Shown: positions 1 to 8,669 of the stretch, in pieces
Numbering within the stretch: the first letter of the stretch is position 1
Layout of the letters: each line of letters starts with the position of its first letter
Assembly: GCA_003427395.1 (NCBI GenBank)
Contig: BFEA01000382.1
Location: forward strand, 999,808 to 1,021,699
DNA from: Chara braunii
Lineage: Eukaryota > Streptophyta > Charophyceae > Charales > Characeae
Length of the DNA stretch: 21,892 nt
Reading direction: 5' to 3'
Program-made: the position numbers and the translations under genes
The notes under the pieces: generated by a model
Told to the model about the DNA's origin: nothing
The model's input: only the letters and a program-made list of their open reading frames with translations
The model's database searches: none

Positions 1-1149
1 TTTTTTTTTTTTCTCATTTTTTTTTCTCGTTTTTCTTTTATCTTTTTCTCGTTTGTCTGTTGCTGTCAATCTCGTTCTTCCCCTATTTCTTTCCATCTTA
101 AATCGGGAGATATAGTGGAACATGCCCGCCCGAAAATCTATTAGGATGCTTACATCCGAAGGTCTTAGGTTTCGTACTACTAGTCCAAACTTTTGCCCCG
201 TCACGGTGGGTAGTTGGCACCTTCACGTATCACTCCACCTTCCAGTGTTTCTTTCTGCCAAACTACCAGATGTTGTTTTTTAGCTAGATTCATGATTAGT
301 AGGCTCTTTATTTTCGCTCGATATTCTTGTACAGGATCATTGCAGCTCCCTCGGCCTCTTTGTACGAGACTACGAACCTTGAACCGTTTATGCGCCCTAT
401 TCATGATCGGGAGAACCCATTGGGCAAGACAGAAAGTTGGGGCCGGTGGTACCAAATAGGAAGGCTTTGGGGGTGAGCACCTGAATAGGTTTTGGGTGGG
501 TATGTTCTACCTGTTACAGAGCCCAACCCGTAACATGTCTCACACTCATTCCCCCACAACGATAAAAACCCAAACAACTTTTTTGAGGACTCAGAGCTCA
601 GGTCCACTGACTGTTGCAGTCTATTTCTTTTTCTTTTCACTGGTCTGTTTTGCCCTCATGCAGACCGTGATTCACACTCACAATAACCCCAGAATAAACA
701 ACACTCCTGCTAGAGCCAGAACTTGAACAGGGGAGGAATCTAGCCTATGCATCCAGGCTCCAGCCAGGTACAGAACACAAGGATTCCAAGTGCCAACCAG
801 ATCCCGACACAACGCAAAATCATGCTAAAGCCAGAACTAGAATAGAGGGTGAACCCGGTTTCCAGGTAGGCCCTCTTTCCGGGTTGAGATGTGGAGGGAC
901 TCCCGGCCTCCTTTTGCCTTTTAATGAAACTATGTTGTTTTCCATTTAAAAAAAATAAAAATAAAAATAAATAGAGGGTGAATCTAGCCCACAAATGCCT
1001 TCAGTTACAGAACACAAAGATACCAAATATTTGTTCCTAAGAAAAAAAAAACGAGAAAAAAAGAAAAACGAGAAAAAAAAAATGAGAAAAAAAAAAATGA
1101 GAAAAAAGAAAAACAAGAAAAAAACAAAACAAGATTTTTTTCTCCTTTT
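1..1149. other. Noncoding stretch with A/T tracts and diverged repeats
   Basis: No gene is recognised here. The first 55 bases are T-rich with interspersed CTC/CTCG. Positions 1040-1140 are the complementary style, A-rich with GAG/CGAG, so the two ends form an imperfect inverted pair. Within 708-1025 there are diverged copies of a short repeat (described separately). Short open frames on both strands lack recognisable domains, and their composition follows the local A/T tracts. The minus-strand frame over 201-455 has a slightly protein-like, basic composition, but I cannot match it to a family and treat it as chance or as a relic. Confidence 0.5.
708..1025 (+). repeat. Diverged short direct repeats
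   Basis: Three partial copies of one unit can be aligned by eye. TGCTAGAGCCAGAACT at 708 matches TGCTAAAGCCAGAACT at 823. AATAGAGGGTGAA occurs at 841 and again near 969. GAATCTAGCC followed about 30 bases later by TACAGAACACAA occurs near 736-775 and again near 980-1016. The copies have drifted and contain insertions, so a unit length of about 120-145 bases is approximate. The function is unknown. They may be remnants of an old tandem array or of overlapping mobile-element fragments. Confidence 0.45.
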
Positions 1150-1330
1150 TCTTTTCTTAGGAATACATGCAGTGGCCCTAAGGGCCTCTACTCACCACAT
1201 GCACAAAAGACAAAACATATGGCGGCGTATTATNCCATGTTCTGCAGAAGATTCATTCTAGTTTTGCACATTTGGTGAGTAGTGCAGCCAAGCCCTGAGA
1301 ATCACGTGCAGAGACCAACACGGCCTAGCT
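1150..1330 (+). repeat. Small foldback element, copy 1
   Basis: Two inverted arms are visible. The left core is 1188-1209 (CTACTCACCACATGCACAAAAG). The right core is 1261-1282 and reads as its reverse complement with about 4 mismatches in 22. About 50 bases lie between them. The whole segment is homologous, in reverse orientation, to 11535-11675, including a 19-base exact match (ACATGCACAAAAGACAAAA). The two-arm structure and dispersed copies fit a MITE or foldback-type nonautonomous element. A structured noncoding RNA family is an alternative, but it does not match U6 or any other RNA I know. No clear target-site duplication is seen around this copy. One N lies inside, at 1234. Confidence 0.5.
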
Positions 1331-1555
1331 ACGTGAGCAACCCATAACTGTTGAAACACAGACCTGAATTTGAATCTTGAGTATATATTCGGCCAGCTCG
1401 TACTCTACTTCATATTCACTGCCTGCCTTGATTTTGGTGGGGGGGTCTGCGCTACATGGCTGCGAGGACCCTTCTGATAGCCTGCCTTCATGGGTCATCT
1501 GAGCCGTGTTAGGGGGATTCCCCCACCCCCCTGAAAAAAGAAAAAAGGACCCTTC

Positions 1556-1614
1556 ACATACACACACACACACATTCACACACTCACAGACACACAAATT
1601 CACACACACACTTT
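1556..1614 (+). repeat. Interrupted (CA)n microsatellite
   Basis: ACACAC runs are interrupted by ATT, TC and AG, followed directly by C-rich sequence. Open frames across this stretch on either strand are His/Thr or Val/Cys low-complexity products of the repeat and are not genes. Confidence 0.8.
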
Positions 1615-1834
1615 GCCCCCCCCACCCCCCGCAAGCACCATCGCCGCTCCCCACACTGCCCACAGCCCCCCAAGCACCGCCGCCGCTCCCCAGCGCCCCC
1701 GATGGGCCTCCCGGGCGTGGGTGGCGCTTTGCGCGTTCGCGTTCAGACCGTGCACCCGCGTTCTTTAAACGCACGTTCAACTCGTTCAAAAACTGAATGC
1801 GGAACCCGCATTCAACGAACGCGCAACAACACAA
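1615..1834 (+). other. GC-rich stretch with hairpin next to truncated LTR
   Basis: This is C-rich and then CG-rich sequence with no gene. A strong hairpin lies at 1794-1814 (TGAATGCGG, loop AAC, CCGCATTCA), with an outer CGTTC/GAACG pair. It sits about 20 bases before the point where homology to the 3' LTR begins, so the stretch occupies the place where the LTR's U3 region would be expected. It is not similar to the U3 of the 3' LTR at 8670-9219. Confidence 0.45.
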
Positions 1835-2165
1835 GCTGAAAGCGTGCGACGTTGGTCGTGTATGCTCCGAGTCGTACTTCGGGAGAGCTGTTGATGTCAT
1901 CTTTCGGCATTGTAGTTTAGGCTAGATAGGATCTGCCATCTGTAGTCTGGGTGCCAAGCGCCAGATAGGATATCAACATTGGTTCTTCATTGATGATGAT
2001 GATGAGACTTTACCAGCATTGTCAATTTTGAGCTCTTGGTGTCTTCTTATTTGGTAAAACTAGTGGTGCAATTCTGCTATTGGTTCGAGGTCACGACAAT
2101 CTCGTCTTGTGTATATGATGTTGTTTTTTTATTGTTGAACTTCGGTATGGCTCATCTTCCTTGCA
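1835..2165 (+). repeat. 5' LTR, 3' portion only
   Basis: This segment aligns over its whole length with 9220-9542, at roughly 85-90% by eye. Small indels distinguish the two, for example near 1860-1875 and in the T run near 2125. It ends in TTGCA, followed by a 3-base spacer and the PBS, as expected for the U5 end of an LTR. Its left boundary is abrupt at GCTG (1835). The 550 bases that precede the matching segment in the 3' LTR are absent. It is therefore a truncated or rearranged LTR that lacks most of its promoter-bearing U3. Confidence 0.8.
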
Positions 2166-2168
2166 ATT

Positions 2169-2180
2169 TGGTATCAGAGT
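2169..2180 (+). other. Primer-binding site for initiator-Met tRNA
   Basis: TGGTATCAGAG matches the complement of the plant initiator-methionine tRNA 3' end, including the CCA tail. It stands 3 bases after the LTR end. This is the usual minus-strand primer site of plant LTR retrotransposons. After the first 11 bases the match to the tRNA breaks down (TTGTGG). Confidence 0.85.
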
Positions 2181-2181
2181 T

Positions 2182-3386
2182 GTGGTACGATTACGCTCAT
2201 ATGGCGCTTGTCTTCTACCTAATGTGGTACATACATGCGGTAAGTGGTGTGTAGTGAGGAGGGTGGAGACGAGTGTAGTGGCGACCCAGGAGGTGAGGGG
2301 ATCGCCAGGAAGGCTACGTGGTGTAATGTAGGTCTGGATAGTGTGATGCGAACAACTAATGTGTGATTGGTGCTGAGGTGGAACGGCATGCAATGCTGGT
2401 TGTGCCGAAGCCATGATCGACATCAGATCATCTAGTGAGATTATCTCTGTGGTTGGGGGCAGTTATTTGAGGTACGTTGCTCTTAACCTTATCTACCCTC
2501 TTCGACATTTCTTACCGTGAGGTTGTGTATTCCTTCTTGAGAGTCCTCTCATTGTGAGGTGTCGAGTGCGTTCAACCTTGAGAGTCGGCAATGTTCACGT
2601 GGAGCATCTGGGAGAAGATGGGCGGAGCTTTTTGAAGGGCCCTGGACGAAGCACTGGGTCACGGTCACCATGCCAACCCACTGAGAGTAGAGCACGCATG
2701 CTTTGCTGCTTGCCCTTTGTTCAACTTGTTGCGCTGTTAGATGGGTACTGAAGGGCAGGCCAGCCCTAAGTGGGAGACAAGAACCGGGCGTCTCTAAATA
2801 AACATTGGCAGGGGAAACCATTGACTGTGATCGTTGTCCTGTTTGCAACGTAAAATAATTCCTGATGACACTTGGGGGCGGTCGTTAAGTTACCTCTGGA
2901 TCAGCCAATGGTTTTAAGGCTTGCTGCACGCGAGGATAATCCAGTGCAGGGCTGGCCAGCTCAACAGATACTCAGGGCACAGCGGTGGGCCGAACACACA
3001 CCTCTTAGACACGCAACGCTCTCCAGATTGCTCAGCGACGCTGACGTCAAGTGACATTCAGGGGAACCAAGGGAGGGGTACATTTCAGGTGATAAGTTCA
3101 AGAAAAATTCCATATTGTCCTATCCACACAAATGATTCTATTTTTATGTTTTGATTAGTTAGATGTACAACTATATGACATCTGACAGACAACATAATTA
3201 GAACAGTCTCTGTTCATTCTGCATTCTGTTCACGGATTAATCAAACTAAAAATAATTTTGTTTGTAGGAATCTGACTTACCTGTTGGACCCGAGTGTAAG
3301 GTCTCTGCCATAGCCACCAATTAGTTAATGCACATGCATTATATTGTGGTATGCATCTAAAGTGCACTAGTGCAGTGTTGTAGCTT
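2182..3386 (+). other. Untranslated leader of the gypsy element
   Basis: About 1.2 kb lie between the PBS and the gag start. No open frame is credible and none resembles a known protein. The part from about 3100 to 3270 is markedly AT-richer than its surroundings and has intron-like ends: a donor CAG|GTGATAAG at 3088/3089 and an acceptor TTTGTTTGTAG ending at 3267. Splicing of the leader is a possibility only. Confidence 0.55.
3089..3267 (+). other. Possible intron in the retrotransposon leader
   Basis: A GT...AG pair encloses 179 bases of AT-rich sequence in an otherwise GC-balanced leader. The acceptor is preceded by a T-rich tract and a candidate branch sequence CTAAA. It has not been shown to be spliced. 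An AT-rich insertion would look similar. Confidence 0.25.
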
Positions 3387-5909
3387 ATGAGTGACAGGGA
3401 GGACACTGGAGAGGACGACCGGCTCTTCCGTTCACGTAGACAACCGATCACCCACTTGGCTTTAGGACCAGAGGGCGACCGACATCTGTTCCGCCAGCTT
3501 AGAGAGAGGCAGCAGCAGCAGAGGAGGGCTAAAGCAGCGGAGGCTAGCAGGGCGCTAGTAAGCGAAGCCGCAACTTCGGAAGCAATGGCTACCTCTGCGT
3601 AGCAGACTTCTCAGGCAGGTAGTTCAGGAATTGTTGGGTCAACAAGCTCTGCAGAGTCTTCTGGCTTTGTAGGGTCAACAGGCTCTATAGGGTCAACAGT
3701 TCCGCTGCTTGCGCATGCTTTGAGTCAGTCCGCTGGCGTTATGGCAAGCCAGCCATTAGTGATGACTCCCGAGGAGGTCGCCATACAGTGAGCAACTGAT
3801 CGCGAGGCACAGCTACAGCAGGCTTTGAAAGAGATGATGATTAGAAGAAGAGCCATGATGGAGCGGAGACAAGCGGACGTTAGCGAGTTAGAGGAGATGG
3901 ACCCTGAGGAGATGGATGATGATGTGAGGACCATACGGTCGGTCTCATTAAGTGTAGTTGATATGCAACATCACCAAATGAAGATCTTACATGACATCCA
4001 CCAGAGTCTGGCTGTATTAGTAAGACGGATGCAGGCAACACCATCACCGTCCAGGCCAGGTGTCTGGCCGGTTGCACATCCTCCTCCTTTTGTCCCACCA
4101 GTGACTGGGGTATCCCCATATGTAGCCCCATCATCGATTGTTATCGTTTCCCTGGGCATGCCGTTATCAAGAGGGCTCTCCTCAGGTCCTAGTTTGCAGG
4201 TTCTTGTTCAGCCAGTGTATTCCCAACCTCCGTTGCAGATTGCAGTTACAATGCAACCTGCTGTCTCGCAGTCTGTACAACCGCAGGGTACACAGCCCCT
4301 GCAGCCAGTACAGCCGTCTGTATCACAGGGTCCACAGCCCAGTGGGATGCAGGGACCGAGACAAACTCGGTGGGTACCAAAGACGGCCATCGCCGCTCCT
4401 AAACCCTTTACAGGGGATAAGAGGTGCGAAGACCTCGACACGTGGTTGAGGGCAGTGTCGGTCTATGTCAAGTGTAAGCTTACCTTGCCGCACGAGGAAG
4501 TGCTTGTGGCTGCGTTATATCTAGAGGTTAGTGCAACACGATGGTTGAACGGCTTAGTGCAACTACAGGGGTACGGTCATGACTTCCTCGCTTGGGCAGC
4601 CCACCAGAAACTGGAGGACTTCCTCAATGTGGTGGAAGAAAGGTGGCATGATCCTCTGGAGGCCCAAAAGGCCACTGATGCGATCTTGACACTGCACACG
4701 AGGCAGTTTAAGTCAATAAGGGGGTCCACCGACACTGTAGAGCGTCTGATATGTGTCCTTGGGGAGAGAAGGTTAACAACGGTCATATTTTTCATCACCA
4801 CTTCAGGACACCCCTTCACCACTTCAGGGATGCAGCCTGCCTAAACAGGTGGTTTTCGTGGTCTTCGGACCTTTCACCACTTCAGGACCATTCAGGTCTG
4901 AAAATCCTGAATGGTCCCGAAGTGGTGAAAGCTCCGAAGACCTTGAAAAACAACTTGTTTACGCAGGCTGCATCCTCAAGTGGTGAAGGGTGGTTTTCAT
5001 GGTCTTCGGACCTTTCACCACTTCAGGACCATTCAGGATTTTCAGACTGCCAAAAACTCTCACTTGACCACTTCAGGACACCCTTCACCACTTCAGGATG
5101 CAGCCTGCCTAAACNGGTGGTTTTCAGGGTCTTCGNACCTTTCACCACTTCAAGACNATTCAGGATTTTCAGACTGCCCAAAACTCCCACTTCAGAATTT
5201 TCATTCCTGAATTTTCAGCTACCCGATAACCGCTTGTGTCCTTGGGGTGCGCTATGACCCCCAGGTTTTACTCACCTCTTACCTGAGATGCTTTCCTATG
5301 CCTCTCAGGAATCAGTTGGCAGGTGAGGCCAACATCAACGTTCACAACTTCCCCTCGTTTAGCAAGAAGGCCCTAGACCTTGAGGCGAAGATAGGGCATG
5401 GGCATACACCCACTACAGATGGTAGGAAGAAATCACTACCTCCCAACTGGAAGGCGAAGGGTCGCATAATGTTTGTCAATAACGATGGTTCAACCATTGA
5501 GTTAAACGACAACTTCCAGGAGGGAGTAGGTTCACAGGCTGGCAGCGTTGAAGCTTCAGGGGGTGGAGTTGTCGTTGCCGTAGCTCAAAAAGGTAAAGCG
5601 ACCGGTAGACGTCGTGGAGGTTCCCGGTCTAGGAGTCCTGTTGACCCCAATGCTCCTCCATGGGAGAAAGCAGGTCTCACAGAGGATGTGTGGAGAGATC
5701 GCTATATACGGCAGGCCTGTATTCATTGTGGTCAATATGGCCATATTAACCAATTCAAGTGCCGCAACAAGAAGGTGACCGATAAGATCCCGCCTACGAT
5801 GGGGCAGGCGTTGGGATCCTCCCATCCGTTGGTAGCAACATGGCTAGTACTTCTGGCAGTGCTCCGGGAAACACGTCGGGTCAGTAGGAATAGTAGTTGT
5901 TCCTACTAG
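3387..5909 (+). pseudogene. gag (capsid/nucleocapsid), interrupted
   Basis: Start ATG at 3387. The frame runs through an acidic/basic N-terminal region, a Gln/Ala-rich helix (about 3480-3560), a charged helix (about 3825-3960), a Pro/Gln-rich linker (about 4030-4370) and a retrotransposon gag core (about 4380-4760, then 5248-5420). It continues into a basic Gly/Arg/Ser tract and a zinc knuckle (about 5718-5765). The knuckle is C-X2-C-X4-H-X5-C, one residue longer than the canonical CX2CX4HX4C. Stops occur at 3600 (TAG) and 3789 (TGA). A 483-bp insertion (4765-5247, counting one copy of the duplicated target) is a multiple of three but contains its own stops. After about 5810 the protein-like reading moves to another frame, so the last residues before 5909 are out of frame. 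Gag would form the virus-like particle and bind element RNA. Confidence 0.85.
4752..5247 (+). mobile_element. Foldback/tandem-repeat insertion inside gag
   Basis: The 13-base sequence TGTGTCCTTGGGG occurs at 4752-4764 and at 5235-5247, and the gag reading resumes exactly after the second copy, so this is an insertion with a target-site duplication. The insert (4765-5234, 470 bp) is built from about 125-bp units rich in CCACTTCAGG. An 85-bp arm at 4812-4896 is followed, after a 9-base loop, by its inverted copy at 4906-4990 (about 88% identical). A third, direct copy lies at 5081-5164, and the units from about 4990 and about 5115 are tandem. There is no coding capacity and there are no convincing long terminal inverted repeats at the insert ends. 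Three of the four Ns in the window lie in it. It is nonautonomous and of unknown class. Confidence 0.75.
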
Positions 5910-6600
5910 GGTCGAGGTGTGGGACACACCCTCACCATCTCGAGAGATGGCCCAAGCTACTGACTCAAGCGTCGTCCCGCAAACACTTTCAGACCCATTG
6001 AGCCTCTGTTCGATGAATGTGTTTCAGTCCTTAGAGGAGCTAGAGGAGGAGGAGTCTAGATCAGACCCGCTAGCTTCTTGGACGGCCTTAGTCAAAACCC
6101 CGAAGGGTGAGATGTTCGTCAGCGAGGAGTCACTGGCAGCCGCAAGGCCAGGGCCTATTATGACACTTGCTCGACTAGGAACTTTATCAGTCGCGCATGC
6201 GTTGAGAGGTTGTGCTTACAGGGGCGAGTGCAGCGCCTGAGTCGACATGTGGAGTCGACCTGTGCCAACAAACAGCGCATGGTAGTCAATGACTGCATCC
6301 AAGATGTTGACTGTGGTTTCCCGTACACGGGAGGGGAATTGAGACATCGCGTCTCGTTAGTAGTGAGTGACGAACTCCCCATGGATATGTTCTTAGGTAT
6401 GTACTTCCTCTCTGTGGCACAGCCCCAGTTTGACTGGGACCGAAAAGTGATCAAACACACTTTGCGAGGTAGAGGGACCGCAAGATTGCACAAGTTCAAA
6501 GCTAGTAGTCTGATCGAGTCTCATGGATGCATGTGTGCGGCCGCGTTCTATAACTATTATAAGCAAAATCAGGAGGAGGCTATGTACCTAGTTTATGTCT
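5848..6600 (+). pseudogene. gag-pol junction and retropepsin-type protease
   Basis: One frame is open from 5848 and reads an acidic linker (Glu-rich near 6035-6060). Near 6130 the protein-like reading moves to the next frame, which continues without stop to 7103. The protease has a D-T-C-S-T-R-N-F-I-S stretch at 6162-6191, where gypsy proteases usually have Asp-Thr/Ser-Gly, so the active-site glycine position is Cys. Later features are a hydrophobic strand (about 6354-6385) and an M-F-L-G-M segment near 6387-6402, typical of the protease C-terminal half. The enzyme would cleave the polyprotein. With the frameshift it could not be made from an intact precursor. Confidence 0.7.
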
Positions 6601-7103
6601 CTGTTGCAGGCGAGCCGGTGAAAATGTCGTCGGAGATAGAGAGAGTAGTTGCCAAATACCCTGATCTATTTGAAGAGCCGACGGGGGTTGTAGAGAGGGA
6701 GGTTGTCCACGCGATAGAGATTATCCCAGGGTCTAGCATCCTGAAGGGTAGGATCTATCGGATGTCTTCATGCGAGCTCGATGAGCTTCGCCGACAACTC
6801 AAGGAACTCGTAGAGAAAGATTGGATTCGGCCGAGTGTCTCTCTTTATGGGTCTCCAGTACTATTCGTACCTAAAAAAAAGGAGGGAACACTTAGGATGT
6901 GCATTGATTATAGGGGCCCCAGGACTGATCATCAGACCCTTAGATGGATGAGAACTCAGCCTGTACTCTCTGATGCTCTCAAGCGTTGGATCGAGGTCAT
7001 CGAGCAATATGACTTTGACCCGCAGTATCTGAAAGGGGAGTACAACAAGGTTGTTGATGCCTTGTCGCGTAGATCTGATTTCTCAAGTGCGCTGATTACT
7101 TAG
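6601..7103 (+). pseudogene. Reverse transcriptase N-terminus fused to RNase H tail by deletion
   Basis: The N-terminal RT fingers are present: a Y-P-D-L-F segment near 6657-6675, an E-L-R-R-Q-L-K-E-L helix near 6781-6815, then S-L-Y-G-S-P-V-L-F-V-P-K-K near 6838-6880 and C-I-D-Y-R at 6900-6914. Directly afterwards the reading becomes T-D-H-Q-T-L-R-W near 6924-6950, which belongs to the end of RNase H, followed by A-L-S-R-R near 7056-7070. The palm with the catalytic Y-x-D-D, the thumb and most of RNase H are missing. The junction (about 6915-6923, in the G/C run) keeps the frame. A TAG at 7101 ends this segment. Confidence 0.85.
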
Positions 7104-8029
7104 TTCGATCTTGCGGACAATATTACTCAGTCCTTGGTGGAAGTCTATCGAGAGGATCCGTTTATGTCTGAGATCATTCGTAGACTCAAGGCGAAGGACT
7201 AAGTAACTTCTTCCGAGTTTGAGTTGGTCAAAAGCTTGCTATTCCTTGAGAAGGTTGGGAATAAACGTTTGTGTATTCCTAATGGAAAGTCTTTGCGTAG
7301 TTTATTTTTAGGCGAGTGTCATGATGCCACCGGCCATTTTGGGTACAAGAAGACCGCAGCTAACTTGTTGCAGCGGTTCTGGTGGCCCACAATGATGAGA
7401 GATGCCCAACTGTACGTGGAGACTTGTCAGGTCTGTCAGAGAGACAAGCCACGTACTCAGGCTCCTCTTGGGCTCCTGAAGCCCCTTCCGATTCCGGAAA
7501 GGTTTGGTGAGAGTCTGCCCATGGACTTCATGGATACACTGGTTACCAACAAGACTGGGATGAGATACATTTTCGTTATTGTGGATAAATTTAGTAAGTT
7601 TGCTAGATTAGTAGCCATGTCGGAGACTGCGAAGACCGAGTACGTAATAAAATTGTTTAGAGAGGACTGGGTCAGGGATTTTGGACTGACCAAATCCATA
7701 GTGAGCGACAGAGATGTCCGCTTCACTCGCGAATTGTGGAAGGCTGCCGCTGCAGAGCAGGGAACCCAATTACGGATGACTTCTGGAAATCATCCAGAGG
7801 CAAACGGTCAGGCCAAGCAACTGAATCGCGTTGTACAACACCTGTTGCGGCATTACATCAAGACCAACCAGGTGGACTGGGATGAGAAGCTTGCTCTCAT
7901 CTCCAGTCTATACAACAATGTTGTATATTGTGCCACCAGGGTGAGCCCAAACAGTTTGCTATTGACTTTCATGCCTTGACTACCCTTAGACATTCTCCTT
8001 CCTGAGAATCGGTCAACTGCTGCACCAGG
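7104..8029 (+). pseudogene. Integrase, zinc-binding and catalytic core
   Basis: Same frame as the RT segment, with stops at 7101, 7200 and 7977. The HHCC zinc site is present: His 7320 and His 7335, Cys 7425 and Cys 7434. The catalytic core has Asp at 7524-7526 (in M-D-F) and Asp at 7707-7709 (in S-D-R-D). The third acidic residue is expected two residues after Gln in G-Q-x-E, but the codon at 7815-7817 is AAG (Lys), so the DDE triad is broken. GAG to AAG is a single G-to-A step. The frame changes near 8025. Integrase would insert the cDNA into the chromosome. Confidence 0.85.
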
Positions 8030-8632
8030 TACTTAGAGTTTGCCTATAGATATGAACAGAAGATGCAGCAGGCGATAGAACAGATGCAGAAGGCATAGGC
8101 AGCAATGATAGAGTCCGAGAATAGACATCGTTGACCTTCTACGTTTCAGGTTGGGGACATAGTTTGGGTACAGTCCTTTGAACTGGGACAGGAGTACAGG
8201 ATTTCCCGCAAACTCATGACACAGTACTTTGGGCCATGGAAAGTCTTAGATATTGTCGGGACTGATCCAGATGGACCATCTTATGTAATCCGGATCCCAC
8301 GTCATCTTCGTACTGACCCTGTCTTTCACGCCTCCAAGCTTGCACCTTTCAAAGAAACAGACCAGTTTCCATCTCGTCGTTCAATGCTGCCCCCAAACTT
8401 GGATGGAGAGATAGATATTGATGATATTGTGGACCACAGAGAGCTGCCAGTTCCAAGACCGACAGGCAGGGGACGTCCTCCGAAATCGAAGCTGCAATAT
8501 CGCGTTCGGTTCCGACATCATACTGATCTTTAGGAGGACCGCTGGTTCACCAGGGAAGAACTTATGCAGACCGCTCCTCAAGTTATGGAGAAATCTCTGC
8601 AGAAAGGAAAGCGCCCGATGGTCAAAGACTGA
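8030..8632 (+). pseudogene. Integrase C-terminal domain and chromodomain-like tail
   Basis: Reading resumes in a new frame at 8030 with a helix (Y-E-Q-K-M-Q-Q-A-I), stops at 8096 (TAG) and 8132 (TGA), then an SH3-like barrel (V-G-D near 8153-8161, F-G-P-W-K-V-L near 8228-8250, H-A-S-K-L near 8327-8343). After a linker comes I-V-D-H-R-E near 8426-8443, a basic Pro/Arg-rich loop, Y-R-V-R-F near 8498-8512 and, beyond a TAG at 8531, E-D-R-W-F-T-R-E-E-L. That order resembles the chromodomain of chromoviruses, which targets insertion to particular chromatin. The assignment of the tail as a chromodomain rests on this pattern only. Confidence 0.7.
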
Positions 8633-8656
8633 GCTTCTCAGAGGACTGTTGAAGCT

Positions 8657-8669
8657 AAGGAGGAGGGAA
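8657..8669 (+). other. Polypurine tract
   Basis: AAGGAGGAGGGAA directly precedes TGTCAGG, the expected TG start of the 3' LTR, and lies a few dozen bases after the end of pol. It is the plus-strand priming site during reverse transcription. Confidence 0.8.

Noticed and set aside
201-455. Minus-strand 84-codon frame as a gene
   Set aside because: Its composition is slightly protein-like, but it has no family match, no splice or promoter context, and overlaps an equally long plus-strand frame.
1188-1287. U6 or another spliceosomal snRNA in the foldback segment
   Set aside because: A GAAGATT motif resembles part of U6, but the flanking U6 sequence and terminator context are absent, and the second copy does not improve the match.
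1325-1900. Minus-strand open frame of 191 codons
   Set aside because: It is the complement of the CA microsatellite and C-rich tract, giving Val/Cys and Gly/Ala low-complexity, and it runs into the LTR. No domain is seen.
2080-2095. tRNA gene or Pol III B box (GGTTCGAGGTC) in the LTR
   Set aside because: It has a B-box-like match only. There is no A box or cloverleaf, and the sequence lies within the LTR segment repeated at 9460.
4812-5164. CRISPR-like array
   Set aside because: The repeated units are about 125 bp, imperfect and partly inverted, with no regular unique spacers. The setting is a eukaryotic transposon.
4751-5257. Open frame of 168 codons over the gag insertion
   Set aside because: It has a repetitive peptide (F-T-T-S and similar) encoded by the CCACTTCAGG units and includes ambiguous residues. 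It is a by-product of the repeat.
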